Assembly (NCBI RefSeq): GCF_010731855.1
Contig: NZ_AP022620.1
Location: 3,410,001-3,474,000 of the forward strand
DNA length: 64,000 bases
Source of the DNA: Mycolicibacterium anyangense
GTDB taxonomy: Bacteria; Actinomycetota; Actinomycetes; Mycobacteriales; Mycobacteriaceae
Reading direction: 5' to 3'
Shown here: one piece after another, positions 8,017-17,940 of the stretch
Numbering within the stretch: the stretch's first letter is position 1
How the letters are laid out: each line of letters begins with the position of its first letter
Position numbers and translations under genes: made by a program
Notes under the pieces: model-generated
What the model was told of the DNA's origin: nothing
The model's input: the letters and a program-made list of their open reading frames with translations, nothing else
Database searches by the model: none

Positions 8017-8919
8017 ATGCAGAACGGCGAGTCGTCCGGACGCTCCTCTCCCCCGACCCAGCGCGTGGTGGCGATCCTGGACTTCCTGGCCAAGCATCCG
8101 CACGAACAATTCGGTCTGTCGCACCTGGCCCGTCGCCTCGAGCTGTCCAAGCCGACCTGCCTGGGCATCGTCACCACCCTGACCGAGTCCGGCTACCTGG
8201 TACGCGATCCGAAGGACAAGACCTATCGGCTGGGACCGAGCCTGATCACCCTGGGCCACATCGCTCAGGAGTCATTGCGCGTCAACCCCGCCGCCCGCGC
8301 CGAACTCAGCCGGTTGTCGAATACGTTCAACACCACCGCGGCTCTGGCCGGCGTTGTCGATGACCGGATCACCCTGCTCGAACTCATCGGTCCGCCCGGC
8401 TCCGACGTCGGCGTGCGGGTCGGTCAGAGCTACCCGTTCGCCCCGCCGGTCGGTCTGATGTTCGTGCTGTGGGACGACGACGCGCTGCGGACCTGGCTGG
8501 CCAAGACTCCGACCATCCCACTGCGCACCGACAGCCAGCGCCTCGAGCGCGTCGTCGCCGAATGCCGCTCGTCGGGCTACCTGGTCGAGCGGCTGACACC
8601 GGCGGGCCGGCGGCTCTACGCGCTGATGGCGGGGGTGTCGAGCACGCTGCCCGACGAATTGCGGGCGCTGCTAGGCGAATTGATCTCCGACATCGGTGAG
8701 CGTGTCCACCTGCCCGGCGAATCCGGCCCGCGACAACGCCACGACGTCAGCGTCATCGCCGCACCCGTCTACGACCACCACCACCGTCAGGCGATGACGG
8801 TCTCCCTGCAGATCGGCCGCGCGCTCACCGACGCCGAGATCACCAAGCACGCCCGCGGCCTGGTGGCCACGGCGGACGCGCTCACCGCCCAGCTCGGCGG
8901 CGCCAAACCCGCGTGGTGA
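8017..8919 (+). CDS. IclR-family transcriptional regulator
   Basis: A 300-residue regulator with an N-terminal winged helix-turn-helix: about residues 14-75, FGLSHLARRLELSKPTCLGIV as recognition region, followed by the wing SGYLVRDPKDKTYRLG. A C-terminal effector-binding domain of IclR type follows (QRLERVVAECRSSGY is typical). I chose the ATG at 8017 over an upstream GTG at 7963 because the latter almost abuts the KstR operator. The gene is divergent from the DUF1214/SDR/sulfotransferase unit and shares its KstR site. Its effector and targets are unknown. I do not recall an equivalent at this place in M. tuberculosis. Confidence 0.85.
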   Translation: MQNGESSGRSSPPTQRVVAILDFLAKHPHEQFGLSHLARRLELSKPTCLGIVTTLTESGYLVRDPKDKTYRLGPSLITLGHIAQESLRVNPAARAELSRLSNTFNTTAALAGVVDDRITLLELIGPPGSDVGVRVGQSYPFAPPVGLMFVLWDDDALRTWLAKTPTIPLRTDSQRLERVVAECRSSGYLVERLTPAGRRLYALMAGVSSTLPDELRALLGELISDIGERVHLPGESGPRQRHDVSVIAAPVYDHHHRQAMTVSLQIGRALTDAEITKHARGLVATADALTAQLGGAKPAW

Positions 8920-9303
8920 CTACAGCTCGCCGATGACGACGAGCGCCTCGGCCGGTTCGACCTGCAGACCGCACCGGTTCTGGAAGTCGACCAGCGGCGC
9001 CTTGATGGCGCGGATGTCGTTGGCCTGATCCGGATGGTCGTTGAAATACGTGTTGAAGGCGCCGATCGCTCCGAAGGCCGACTGCCGCGTCGCGTCGATG
9101 AGCGCCTGGTTGGCGTCCGGGTGCGCGGCGAAGTAGCTGGACAGGTTCGCGGTGACCGAGCTGATCGTCGACGAGAGGCCGGCGGCGTTGCAGTCCGCGG
9201 GCGGCACCGGAGCGGGCGAGGGCTCGGCCGCTGCTGAGGGCATCGAGACGGCACCGGCCGCGGCGGCGGCCAGCATGGCGAGGACGGCACGGCGGACGAG
9301 CAT
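8920..9303 (-). CDS. Secreted hemophore-related protein
   Basis: A 127-residue secreted protein with a signal peptide (residues 1-26, RR then a hydrophobic core, probable cleavage after SAAA). The mature part has two cysteines (C38 and C111), consistent with one disulfide, and repeated HPD motifs (AAHPDAN, NDHPDQAN). This pattern is that of the mycobacterial hemophore/heme-binding family (Rv0203-like). Heme binding is inferred from family resemblance only. The ATG at 9303 is preceded by a strong GAAGGGAG ribosome site. The stop directly abuts the convergent IclR stop. Confidence 0.7.
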   Translation of the reverse strand: MLVRRAVLAMLAAAAAGAVSMPSAAAEPSPAPVPPADCNAAGLSSTISSVTANLSSYFAAHPDANQALIDATRQSAFGAIGAFNTYFNDHPDQANDIRAIKAPLVDFQNRCGLQVEPAEALVVIGEL

Positions 9304-9391
9304 GGCGGTTCTCCCTTCGAAGGCGCGCAGCACTACCGCCGCGCGGCCACTGCAAGAAACGTCGCGCGGGTGGCGGCCGGTGTTACCCGGC

Positions 9392-11506
9392 TCAGCTGGT
9401 GGTCGCGATCACCAGGGGCAGCACCGCGGGCGCACCCGCGTCACGCACCACCCGGGCGGCCATCGTCATGGTCCATCCGGTGTCGCCGCGATCGTCGACG
9501 AGGAGGACCGGGCCGTCGGCCGCGGCGAGTGCGGCCGAATCCGGGGCCGACCACGAGCCGTCGAGGGCCGCTACCCGGTAGGCGGAGTTGGCGGCGGTGA
9601 CCGGCCGCCGGCCGACGGCGTAGCGCAGCACGCCGAGGTCGGTCAGCCTGCCGATCCTGGCCAGCTCACCGGCCAGCGACGAGATCAGGACGGGATGGGT
9701 ATCGGAGTCCATGGCCAGCACCGCCGTCGGGCGCTGGGCCCAGTCCCAGGCAGCCAGCACCTTGACCGCCGCCTGCACCACATCGGGCGGGACCGCAGCG
9801 TCGGGTTCGTCGAGTAGGCGTCGTAACCGCGGCCCCCAGCCCAGGTCGGTCAGCCGCCCGATCGCGCGGCCCGGCGCGGCACCGCCGGTGATGCGGCCGC
9901 TGAGTGCGACGCCCAGCCGTTCCAGGCCCGACGGCCACTGCTTGCGCGGGGCGATCTCGACCCCGGGACGCATCAGCCGGTCCTGGACAAGCGCTGCGGC
10001 ATCCTGGTCGACGGCGGCGCCGAAACGGGCTCCGGCACAGTTGTCGCAGCGCCCGCACCGCTCGTCTGCGGTCAGCTCGGGGTCGTCGAGTTGTCGGCGC
10101 AGGAACGTCATCCGGCACTCGTCGGTGCTCTGGTAGTCGAGCATGGCCTGCTGCTCACGGCGGCGGGCTTCGTCGAGGTGGCGGTACCGATCCTCGTCGT
10201 ACTCCCATGGTTGGCCGGTGGCAAGCCAGCCTCCCTTGACCCGCCGTGCCGCACCGTCGACGTCGAGCACCTTCAGCACCATCTCCAGCCGGGTGCGGCC
10301 CAGATCGACCAGCGGTTCCAACGCCGGCGTCGACTGCGGACGGTCCGGATCCAGTGCTCGAATCACGGTGCGCACCATCGATTCCGACGGAAACGCCACC
10401 GAGGCGAAATACCGCCAGACATCCTGATCCTCCCGGCCCGGCAGCAGCACCACCTCAGCGCTGTCGGTCGCGCGGCCGGCACGACCGACCTGCTGGTAGT
10501 ACGCGATCGGCGACGACGGCGCCCCGAGATGCACGACGAAGCCAAGATCGGGTTTATCGAATCCCATCCCGAGTGCGGAGGTGGCAATGAGCGCCTTGAC
10601 CCGGTTATCCAGCAGATCGGCCTCGAGTTGTTCGCGCTCAGCGGTTTCCGTGGCGCCGGTGTAGGCGGCCACCTCGTGGCCCCGCTCACGCAGCAGCGCC
10701 GCCACATCGTGCGCCTGGGCGACGGTCAGCGTGTAGACGATCCCGGAACCGGGCAGCGAATGCAGATGCTCGGCCAGCCACGCCGTGCGTTGCGCACCGC
10801 CGCCGGCCGCCACCACCGACAGCCGCAGCGACTGCCGGTCCAGTCCGCCGCGCAGCACCAGCGTGTCACGGCCACCACCGGGCACATTGTCGGCACGGCC
10901 GACACCCAGTTGCGCGGCGACATCGGTGACGACGCGATCGTTGGCGGTGGCGGTGGTCGCCAAAACCGGTACATCCGAACCGAGTTCGGCGATCAGCGTT
11001 CGGATCCGCCGGTAGTCGGGGCGGAAGTCATGACCCCAGTCCGAGACGCAGTGCGCCTCGTCGACCACGACCAACCCGGCATCGGCAGCCAGCGCCGGTA
11101 ACACGGTGTCGCGAAAATCGGGATTGTTCAACCGTTCCGGGCTGACGAGCAGGACATCGAGCTCCCCGGCGTTGACCCGCTGGTGTATCTCGTCCCACTC
11201 CGTGACATTGCCAGAGTTGATGGTGGCCGCCCGCACGCCCGCGCGCTGCGCAGCCGCGACCTGGTTGCGCATCAACGCCAGCAGCGGCGAGACGATGACC
11301 GTGGCACCGCGCCCCTGCTCACGCAGCAGCTTGGCGGCGATGAAGTACACCGCAGACTTGCCCCATCCGGTGCGCTGTACGACCAGTGCCTGCCGGCGCT
11401 GGACCACCAGCGCCTCGATGGCGGCCCACTGGTCGTCTCGCAACACGGCGGCCGGGCCGGCCAATTGCTCAAGGACGGCCTGGGCGTCGGCTCGGGTCGC
11501 GGTCAT
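9392..11506 (-). CDS. RecQ-family DNA helicase with C-terminal phosphoribosyltransferase-like domain
   Basis: A 704-residue superfamily 2 helicase. Motif I is [11 protein letters not shown] (K50), motif II is [15 protein letters not shown] (DEAH at about 149-152), motif III is ATTATAND, and motif VI is QVGRAGRA. A zinc-binding cysteine group (CGRCDNC) follows, as in RecQ. The far C-terminus ends with [15 protein letters not shown] (from about residue 667), the PRPP-loop signature of type I phosphoribosyltransferases. It follows hsaF by 31 bp on the same strand and may be read through from the sterol operon. I chose ATG at 11506; a GTG at 11536 is possible. Confidence 0.85.
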   Translation of the reverse strand: MTATRADAQAVLEQLAGPAAVLRDDQWAAIEALVVQRRQALVVQRTGWGKSAVYFIAAKLLREQGRGATVIVSPLLALMRNQVAAAQRAGVRAATINSGNVTEWDEIHQRVNAGELDVLLVSPERLNNPDFRDTVLPALAADAGLVVVDEAHCVSDWGHDFRPDYRRIRTLIAELGSDVPVLATTATANDRVVTDVAAQLGVGRADNVPGGGRDTLVLRGGLDRQSLRLSVVAAGGGAQRTAWLAEHLHSLPGSGIVYTLTVAQAHDVAALLRERGHEVAAYTGATETAEREQLEADLLDNRVKALIATSALGMGFDKPDLGFVVHLGAPSSPIAYYQQVGRAGRATDSAEVVLLPGREDQDVWRYFASVAFPSESMVRTVIRALDPDRPQSTPALEPLVDLGRTRLEMVLKVLDVDGAARRVKGGWLATGQPWEYDEDRYRHLDEARRREQQAMLDYQSTDECRMTFLRRQLDDPELTADERCGRCDNCAGARFGAAVDQDAAALVQDRLMRPGVEIAPRKQWPSGLERLGVALSGRITGGAAPGRAIGRLTDLGWGPRLRRLLDEPDAAVPPDVVQAAVKVLAAWDWAQRPTAVLAMDSDTHPVLISSLAGELARIGRLTDLGVLRYAVGRRPVTAANSAYRVAALDGSWSAPDSAALAAADGPVLLVDDRGDTGWTMTMAARVVRDAGAPAVLPLVIATTS

Positions 11507-11537
11507 GCACCCCATCGTGCCCGGGGGTGCTGACACC

Positions 11538-12587
11538 TTAGGTGGCGGCCGCCTCTTGTTCGCGCTTGATCTCCAGCGCGATGTCGATCAGCTGATCCTC
11601 CTGGCCACCGATCAGCTTGCGCTGGCCGACGCGCAGCAACAGCTCGTGGGCGGGCACGCCGTAGCGTTCGCCCTGACGAACCGCGTGCTTGAGGAAGCTG
11701 GAGTACACCCCGGCGTAACCCATCACCAGTGCGTTGCGGTCCAGCAGGCACTCCGCAGGCATGGCGGGCGCGACGACCTCCTCGGCGGCGTCGGCGATCT
11801 CGAAGAAGTCGATACCGGTCTTGACGCCGATCTTGTCGAACACCCCGACCAGCGCCTCGACCGGCGCGTTGCCGGCTCCGGCTCCGAACCTCCGGCAGGA
11901 TCCGTCGATCTGCTTGGCACCCGCACGGACGGCTTCGACCGAGTTCGCCACGCCGAGCCCGAGGTTCTCGTGGCCGTGGAAGCCCACCTGGGCATCGCCA
12001 CCCAGTTCGGCGACCAGCGCGGCCACCCGGTCGGCAACACCTTCGAGCACCAGGGCGCCGGCGGAATCCACCACGTAGACGCACTGGCACCCGGCGTCGG
12101 CCATGATCCTGCCCTGCGCGGCCAGCTTCTCCGGGGAGATGGTGTGGCTCATCATCAGGAACCCGACGGTCTCCAGGCCCAGCTCACGGGCCAGCCCGAA
12201 GTGCTGGATCGATACGTCGGCCTCGGTGCAGTGGGTGGCGATCCGGCAGATCGACCCGCCGTTGTTCTGCGCTTCCTTGATGTCCTCCTTGGTGCCCACG
12301 CCCGGCAGCATCAGGAAGGCGATCTTGGCTTCCTTGGCCGTCTCGGCCGCGAGCTTGATCAGCTCCTGCTCGGGAGTCTTGGAGAAGCCGTAGTTGAAGC
12401 TCGAACCGCCGAGCCCGTCACCATGAGTCACCTCGATCACCGGGACACCCGCATTGTCGAGTGCGGCAACGATGGCGCCGACCTCGTCCTTGGTGAACTG
12501 ATGCCGCTTGTGATGGCTGCCGTCACGCAGGGAGGTGTCCGTCATCCGGACGTCCCAACTGGCGTCGAAGAAGATTCCGTCGGTCAT
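11538..12587 (-). CDS. hsaF: 4-hydroxy-2-oxoacid aldolase
   Basis: HsaF cleaves 4-hydroxy-2-oxohexanoate, from the cholesterol A ring, to pyruvate and propanal. The 349-residue protein has the DRE-TIM aldolase features: [11 protein letters not shown] at residues 16-26 (metal ligand D17, catalytic R21) and the metal-binding pair H204/H206 in GFHGHEN. The aldolase forms a channelling complex with the acylating dehydrogenase HsaG, whose gene overlaps it by 4 bp (ATGA). Third gene of the hsaE-hsaG-hsaF unit, which shares the KstR operator at 14436 with kstD. Confidence 0.95.
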   Translation of the reverse strand: MTDGIFFDASWDVRMTDTSLRDGSHHKRHQFTKDEVGAIVAALDNAGVPVIEVTHGDGLGGSSFNYGFSKTPEQELIKLAAETAKEAKIAFLMLPGVGTKEDIKEAQNNGGSICRIATHCTEADVSIQHFGLARELGLETVGFLMMSHTISPEKLAAQGRIMADAGCQCVYVVDSAGALVLEGVADRVAALVAELGGDAQVGFHGHENLGLGVANSVEAVRAGAKQIDGSCRRFGAGAGNAPVEALVGVFDKIGVKTGIDFFEIADAAEEVVAPAMPAECLLDRNALVMGYAGVYSSFLKHAVRQGERYGVPAHELLLRVGQRKLIGGQEDQLIDIALEIKREQEAAAT

Positions 12588-13498
12588 CGTGTGCCTCCTG
12601 CTACGGCCGCAGCCTCTTTGGCGATTTCCTCGCCCACCTTGGTCGCGGCGGCGGTCATGATGTCCAGGTTTCCCGCATATGGCGGGAGATAGTCACCCGC
12701 GCCCTCGACCTCCACGAAGGTGGTGACGACGAAGTTGCCGCCGTTGACCACCGACGGCTCGTCGAACTGCGGTTCGTTGAGCAAGCGGTAACCGGGGACG
12801 TAGGTCTGCACCTCGGCCACCACCTCCTTGATCGACGCGGTGATGGCATCGCGGTCGGCGTCCTCGGGGATCGCGCAGAAGATGGTGTCGCGCATGATCA
12901 TCGGCGGGTCCGCCGGATTCAGGATGATGATCGCCTTGCCGCGCTTGGCGCCACCGATGACCTCGACACCCGCACTGGTGGTCTTGGTGAACTCGTCGAT
13001 GTTGGCCCGCGTGCCGGGACCAGCCGACGCCGACGACACCGACGCCACGATCTCCGCGTAGGGCACATCCACGACGCGGCTCACCGCGTAGACCATCGGG
13101 ATCGTCGCCTGGCCACCGCAGGTGACCATGTTGACGTTCGGAGCATCGAGGTGCGCGCGCAGGTTGGCCGGCGGGATGACACCGGGGCCGACTGCGGCCG
13201 GGGTCAGATCGATCGCGCGGATACCGGCTTCCTCGTAGCGCGGCGCAGCGGCCCGATGCACGTAGGCCGAGGTGGCTTCGAAGACCAGGTCCGGCTTCTC
13301 CGACTGCGCCAGCAGCCAGTCCACTCCCTCGTGGCTGGTCTCCAGTCCGAGTTTGCGTGCCCGGGCCAGACCCTCACTCTCGGGATCGATGCCGATCATC
13401 CAGCGCGGCTCGAGCCACTCCGAACGAAGGAGCTTGTACAGCAGGTCGGTGCTGATGTTGCCCGACCCGACGATGGCGACTGAGCTCTTCTGGCCCAC
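12584..13498 (-). CDS. hsaG: Acylating propanal/acetaldehyde dehydrogenase
   Basis: HsaG oxidises propanal released by HsaF to propionyl-CoA with NAD+ and CoA. The 304-residue protein has an N-terminal NAD-binding segment ([14 protein letters not shown], residues 7-20) and the catalytic cysteine C127 in [11 protein letters not shown], the same number as in M. tuberculosis HsaG. The start is GTG at 13498. It sits between hsaE (12 bp upstream) and hsaF (4-bp overlap). Confidence 0.95.
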   Translation of the reverse strand: MGQKSSVAIVGSGNISTDLLYKLLRSEWLEPRWMIGIDPESEGLARARKLGLETSHEGVDWLLAQSEKPDLVFEATSAYVHRAAAPRYEEAGIRAIDLTPAAVGPGVIPPANLRAHLDAPNVNMVTCGGQATIPMVYAVSRVVDVPYAEIVASVSSASAGPGTRANIDEFTKTTSAGVEVIGGAKRGKAIIILNPADPPMIMRDTIFCAIPEDADRDAITASIKEVVAEVQTYVPGYRLLNEPQFDEPSVVNGGNFVVTTFVEVEGAGDYLPPYAGNLDIMTAAATKVGEEIAKEAAAVAGGTR

Positions 13499-13510
13499 GG
13501 GATGCTCCTC

Positions 13511-14296
13511 TTACTCGAATGACAGCCGGACTGAACCCAGACCGGCGAAGTCGGCGACGAACTGGTCACCAGGTCGGCAGTCGATGGCCCGCGTGCACGA
13601 CCCCGGCAGGACGATGTCGCCGGCCTTGAGACGGACGCCGAAACTGTCGACCTTGCGCGCCAGCCACGCCACCGCGGTGACCGGGTTGCCCAGGACGGCG
13701 TCACTGCGCCCCTCGGCCACCACCTCGCCGTTGCGGGTCAGTACCGCGTCGATGCCCTGAATATCCACGTCCTTGGGCGAGACCCGCTCCTTGCCGAGGA
13801 CGAACCCGGCCGACGACGCGTTGTCGGCGATGGTGTCGCATAGCGCGATCTTCCAGTCCTTGATGCGGGTGTCGATCAGCTCGATCGACGGGGCGAAGGC
13901 AGCGGTGGCGGCCAGCACGTCGTCCTCCGTGCAGCCCTCACCCGGCAGATCGTCGGCGAGGATGAAGCCGACCTCGACCTCGACCCGGGGGTACAGGAAC
14001 CGCCCGGCGGGAACCGGCACGTCCTCGAAGACCTCCATGTCGGCGAGCAGATGACCGTAATCCGGCTCGTCGACTCCCATCATCTTCTGCATCGCCTCCG
14101 AGGACAGCCCCACCTTGTGGCCGACCACCCGGGCGCCCTCGGCGACTCGCTGGCGGATGTTGATGAGCTGGATCTCGTAGGCGTCGACGACGTCGATGTC
14201 GGGGTGATTGGCGGTCAGGGGCGTCAACGGCACGCGGCTGCGCTCTGCCTCTGCGAGCTCGGCGGCAAGTTCCGCGCGGGTGGCGACACTGAGCAT
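13511..14296 (-). CDS. hsaE: 2-hydroxyhexa-2,4-dienoate hydratase
   Basis: HsaE hydrates 2-hydroxyhexa-2,4-dienoate, the side product of the HsaD step, to 4-hydroxy-2-oxohexanoate for HsaF. The 261-residue protein belongs to the fumarylacetoacetate hydrolase-like hydratases (MhpD type). Metal-binding acidic residues appear in RVEVEVGF and in SIELIDTRI, with GHKVG near residue 60. It heads the minus-strand unit; the KstR operator lies 140 bp upstream, beyond which is kstD on the other strand. hsaD, which would supply the substrate, is not in this window. Confidence 0.94.
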   Translation of the reverse strand: MLSVATRAELAAELAEAERSRVPLTPLTANHPDIDVVDAYEIQLINIRQRVAEGARVVGHKVGLSSEAMQKMMGVDEPDYGHLLADMEVFEDVPVPAGRFLYPRVEVEVGFILADDLPGEGCTEDDVLAATAAFAPSIELIDTRIKDWKIALCDTIADNASSAGFVLGKERVSPKDVDIQGIDAVLTRNGEVVAEGRSDAVLGNPVTAVAWLARKVDSFGVRLKAGDIVLPGSCTRAIDCRPGDQFVADFAGLGSVRLSFE

Positions 14297-14435
14297 TCCC
14301 GGCTGTCCCCTTTATCGGTATGACCGGGGCGAACGGCACCCGGCGCAGGCAATTCTAGGCTCATCCGGGTACCCGCGTGATGGGCGTTCCGCTGACCGGA
14401 AAGGCGGGGTCAGTAGCGCCCGGACGGGGCAATTC

Positions 14436-14449
14436 TATAACGTGTTCTA
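14436..14449. promoter_or_regulatory. KstR operator between hsaE and kstD
   Basis: TATAACGTGTTCTA matches all fixed positions of the KstR consensus. It ends only two bases before the kstD ATG (14452). Its first six bases (TATAAC) could also be the kstD -10 element, which would put transcription initiation at or next to the start codon. The divergent hsaE start is 140 bp away. Confidence 0.9.
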
Positions 14450-14451
14450 GT

Positions 14452-16134
14452 ATGACAGCTCAGGAGTTCGACGTCGTCGTCGTCGGAAGCGGTGCGGCCG
14501 GCATGGTCGCCGCACTCACGGCGGCCCACCAGGGACTATCCACCGTCCTCGTGGAGAAGGCTGCCCACTTCGGCGGATCGACCGCACGATCCGGCGGTGG
14601 CGTCTGGATCCCGAACAACGAGATCCTCAAGCGGGCCGGAGTCACCGATACGAAGGAAGCCGCGCGCACCTATCTGCACACGATCATCGGTGACGCGGTC
14701 GAGCCAGAACGCATCGACACCTACCTCGATCGCGCGCCCGAGATGCTCTCGTTCGTGCTCAAGCACACGCCGCTGAAGTTGTGCTGGGTCCCGGAGTACT
14801 CCGACTACTACCCGGAGGCGCCCGGCGGCCGTCCCGGCGGCCGCTCGATCGAACCAAAGCCGTTCGACGCCAAGAAGCTTGGGCCCGACGAGAAATATCT
14901 GGAGCCGGCCTACGGCAAAGTGCCCCTCAATGTCGTTGTCATGCAGCAGGATTACGTGCGCCTCAACCAACTCAAGCGCCATCCGCGGGGTGTGCTGCGC
15001 AGCCTGAAGGTCGGCGCCCGGACCGTGTGGGCCAATGCACGCGGAAAGAACCTCGTAGGTATGGGCCGGGCCTTGATCGCGCCCTTGCGCATCGGCTTGC
15101 GGGAGGCCGGGGTGCCGGTGCTGCTGAACACCGCGTTGACCGATCTCTACGTCGAGGACGGCGTGGTCCGCGGCATCTATGTGCGCGACACAACCGGCCC
15201 CGAAGCCGCTGACCCGCAGCTGATCCGGGCACGCCGCGGCGTGATCCTGGGCTCTGGCGGTTTTGAGCACAACGAGCAGATGCGGATCAAGTACCAGCGC
15301 GCGCCGATCACCACGGAGTGGACGGTCGGCGCGGCGGCCAACACCGGCGACGGTATCGTCGCCGCCGAGAAGCTCGGTGCCGCTCTGGAACTGATGGAGG
15401 ACGCCTGGTGGGGTCCGACGGTGCCGCTGGTCGGCGCACCGTGGTTCGCCCTCTCCGAGCGCAACTCCCCCGGATCGATCATCGTGAACCTGGCCGGCAA
15501 GCGATTCATGAACGAGTCGATGCCCTATGTCGAGGCCTGCCACCACATGTACGGCGGCCAGTACGGCCAGGGCTCCGGCCCCGGCGAGAACGTTCCCGCG
15601 TGGCTGGTCTTCGACCAGCAGTACCGCGACCGGTTCATCTTCGCCGGACTGCAACCGGGACAGCGCATTCCGAAGAAGTGGATGGAGTCCGGGGTGATCG
15701 TCAAGGCCGACACCCTGGCCGAGCTGGCCGAGAAGACCGGCCTTCCTGCTGACGCCTTCCTCGCAACCGTCGAACGCTTCAACGGCTTCGCCCGCTCGGG
15801 TGTCGACGAGGACTTCCGTCGCGGCGAGAGCACCTACGACCGCTATTACGGCGACCCTACCAACAAGCCCAACCCGAACCTCGGCGAGATCAAGCACGGA
15901 CCGTTCTACGCGGCCAAGATGGTGCCGGGTGATCTGGGGACCAAGGGCGGTATCCGCACCGACGTGCGCGGCCGTGCCTTGCGCGACGACGGCTCGGTCA
16001 TCGAAGGTCTCTATGCCGCCGGTAACGTGAGCGCCACCGTGATGGGGCACACCTATCCCGGACCCGGCGGCACCATCGGTCCAGCGATGGCCTTCGGCTA
16101 CCTGGCCGCCCTGGACATCGCACGGAAGGGCTGA
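14452..16134 (+). CDS. kstD: 3-ketosteroid delta1-dehydrogenase
   Basis: KstD introduces the C1-C2 double bond into 3-ketosteroids, working with KshAB to open ring B. The 560-residue flavoprotein begins with the FAD-binding motif VVVVGSGAAGMVAAL (about residues 7-21). It has the conserved ring SGGGVWIPNN and ends with the flavin-binding GHTYPGPGGTIGPAM typical of this family. I chose the ATG at 14452 rather than upstream ATGs because the KstR operator occupies the bases just before it. No ribosome site is visible, fitting a leaderless transcript. chsH3 follows one base after the stop. Confidence 0.95.
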   Translation: MTAQEFDVVVVGSGAAGMVAALTAAHQGLSTVLVEKAAHFGGSTARSGGGVWIPNNEILKRAGVTDTKEAARTYLHTIIGDAVEPERIDTYLDRAPEMLSFVLKHTPLKLCWVPEYSDYYPEAPGGRPGGRSIEPKPFDAKKLGPDEKYLEPAYGKVPLNVVVMQQDYVRLNQLKRHPRGVLRSLKVGARTVWANARGKNLVGMGRALIAPLRIGLREAGVPVLLNTALTDLYVEDGVVRGIYVRDTTGPEAADPQLIRARRGVILGSGGFEHNEQMRIKYQRAPITTEWTVGAAANTGDGIVAAEKLGAALELMEDAWWGPTVPLVGAPWFALSERNSPGSIIVNLAGKRFMNESMPYVEACHHMYGGQYGQGSGPGENVPAWLVFDQQYRDRFIFAGLQPGQRIPKKWMESGVIVKADTLAELAEKTGLPADAFLATVERFNGFARSGVDEDFRRGESTYDRYYGDPTNKPNPNLGEIKHGPFYAAKMVPGDLGTKGGIRTDVRGRALRDDGSVIEGLYAAGNVSATVMGHTYPGPGGTIGPAMAFGYLAALDIARKG

Positions 16135-16135
16135 C

Positions 16136-16996
16136 ATGCCAATCGATCTCGACGTTGCACTCGGCGCCGAGCTGGACCCCATCGAGTTCTCGTGGAGCAG
16201 TAGTGACGTACAGCTCTACCACCTGGGCCTGGGCGCGGGCCAGGACCCGATGGATCCTCGAGAGCTGCGCTACCTGACCGACGGCACGCCGCAGGTGTTG
16301 CCGACGTTCAGCAGCGTGGCGGCCAGCTTCCACATGACCGAGGCCCCGAAGGTGCAGTTCCCCGGCATCGACATCGAGCTGAGCAAGGTGCTGCACGCCA
16401 GCGAGGCGGTGACGGTTGCCGGGCCCATCCCACCGAGCGGTACCGGACGGTCGGTGCAGAAGTTCACCGAGATCTGGGACAAGGGCAAGGCGGCGGTGAT
16501 CGTCAGCGAGATGACCGTGACCGACCCCGCGGGCAACCTGCTGTGGACCACCAAGCGCTCGATCTTCGCCCGCGGCGAGGGTGGCTTCGGCGGCGAGCGT
16601 GGGCCGTCGACGTCGGTCGCAGCGCCGGAGCGCGCACCGGACCACGAGATCGCGGTCGCGGTGTCGCCGCAGCAGGCGCTGCTGTACCGGATGTGCGGGG
16701 ATCGCAATCCGCTGCACTCCGATCCGGAATTCGCTGCGGCGGCGGGCTTTCCGCGACCCATCCTGCACGGGCTGTGTACCTACGGCATGACGTGCAAAGC
16801 GCTCGTCGACACCCTGCTCGACGGGGACGCGGCCCAGGTCGGCAGTTACGGTGCCCGGTTTGCCGGCGTCGTCTTCCCGGGCGAGACCATCAAGGTCAGT
16901 GCGTGGAAGGAAGACGGCCGTTACGTCGGCGTCGTCACGGTGCCGTCCCGTGAGGACGCCGTCGTGCTGTCCGACGTGGAATTCGTCCCGGCCTAG
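16136..16996 (+). CDS. chsH3: MaoC-like steroid enoyl-CoA hydratase (Rv3538-like)
   Basis: A 286-residue double-hotdog hydratase. The C-terminal domain carries the hydratase-2 motif around residues 189-205 (GDRNPLHSDPEFA then FPRPILHGL), with the catalytic Asp and His. It corresponds to Rv3538, a hydratase of the first cycle of cholesterol side-chain beta-oxidation. It starts one base after kstD and shares its KstR operator. The older name hsd4B-type refers only to the hydratase half; no dehydrogenase domain is present here. Confidence 0.88.
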   Translation: MPIDLDVALGAELDPIEFSWSSSDVQLYHLGLGAGQDPMDPRELRYLTDGTPQVLPTFSSVAASFHMTEAPKVQFPGIDIELSKVLHASEAVTVAGPIPPSGTGRSVQKFTEIWDKGKAAVIVSEMTVTDPAGNLLWTTKRSIFARGEGGFGGERGPSTSVAAPERAPDHEIAVAVSPQQALLYRMCGDRNPLHSDPEFAAAAGFPRPILHGLCTYGMTCKALVDTLLDGDAAQVGSYGARFAGVVFPGETIKVSAWKEDGRYVGVVTVPSREDAVVLSDVEFVPA

Positions 16997-17014
16997 GTCG
17001 GCGGCCTTGCGCGC

Positions 17015-17075
17015 GTCGAGCGTCACACCAGAGTCACGCTGAGTGCCGAACGTCACTCACCTGTGACGCTCGGCG
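17015..17075 (+). repeat. 61-bp repeat unit A with terminal inverted repeats
   Basis: Unit A is about 80% identical, without gaps, to the unit at 17941-18001. Both have perfect 10-bp terminal inverted repeats (CGAGCGTCAC and GTGACGCTCG). It lies at the 3' end of the AbiEi/DUF559-like gene, whose stop falls inside it, and downstream of convergent chsH3. It may act as a bidirectional terminator as well as being one boundary of a cassette. Confidence 0.75.
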
Positions 17076-17906
17076 GGCGATTGCCTCCCGCACGCGGCGG
17101 ATGATGTCGATTGGCCTATCGCCGGCGACCACCCTGATCACGATCCAGCCGAGCCGTTCGAGTGCTTCCAGCCGGCGGACGTCCCAGGTGTACTGGCGAC
17201 GATCTTTGCGATGTTGTTCACCGTCGTACTCGGCGGCGACCTTGACGTCTTCCCATCCCATGTCGAGATAGCCCACCAATTGGCCGAATTCGTCGTGGAC
17301 CGGAATCTGCGTCGTAGGAATCGGCAGGCCGGCATCCACGAGGAGTACACGCAGCCACGTCTCCCTGGGCGACTGAGCCCCGCGGTCAACCAGATTCAGA
17401 ATACTGCGGGCTTGTCGAATACCCCTGCGACCTGGATATCTTTCGATCAGCGCGAGTACCTCACCGGTGTCGAATTGCGAGGCACGGGCAAGGTCGTCGA
17501 GAACTGCTAAGGCGGTTACCCGTGGATACCAACACGCTAGGTCGAGTGCGGTACGTACGGGCGTTGTGACAGCCATACCGTCGACGACCATGAGCTCATC
17601 GTCGGCGAGACGGTCGCCCCGGACAGCGATGCCGGGCAGTCTGTTGCGGTTGTGGTGGATGAGGTCGACCGGGGTCTGCCGGTCGATCCATTGCGCGCCG
17701 AACACTGCTGCGGCCGACCGCCCCGCCACGACCGCTTCGCGCCCCGACCACAACCATCCTGCGCGTGCTTGGAGACGAGGATCCAGATCTGCAGTCGCTA
17801 CCACATACACGTTTGGAAAGAGTCGGCTGTACCGACGGCTACGCAGATCACTCTTGGCGAGCTCCCCAGCGACCACGGCCTCGCTCCCTACGAAAGGCTC
17901 GATCAT
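17034..17906 (-). CDS. AbiEi-like N-domain plus DUF559/Vsr-like nuclease-fold protein
   Basis: A 290-residue protein. The first 60 residues resemble the AbiEi antitoxin winged-helix region (SRRYSRLFPNVYVV). The C-terminal part, residues about 215-275, has D-(x)n-ExH-(x)n-R spacing in VAAEYDGEQHRKDR and a conserved end (LEALERLGWIVIRV), as in DUF559/very-short-patch-repair-like nuclease folds. Such genes occur in many scattered copies in mycobacteria. It is flanked by two 61-bp repeats and separates the kstD-chsH3 and ltp2 units. No cognate toxin gene is adjacent. Function is unknown; a nuclease or defence role is possible. Confidence 0.7.
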   Translation of the reverse strand: MIEPFVGSEAVVAGELAKSDLRSRRYSRLFPNVYVVATADLDPRLQARAGWLWSGREAVVAGRSAAAVFGAQWIDRQTPVDLIHHNRNRLPGIAVRGDRLADDELMVVDGMAVTTPVRTALDLACWYPRVTALAVLDDLARASQFDTGEVLALIERYPGRRGIRQARSILNLVDRGAQSPRETWLRVLLVDAGLPIPTTQIPVHDEFGQLVGYLDMGWEDVKVAAEYDGEQHRKDRRQYTWDVRRLEALERLGWIVIRVVAGDRPIDIIRRVREAIARRASQVSDVRHSA

Positions 17907-17940
17907 GGCAGGAGTGTGCCGCTGGCCACCGACAAGCCCT

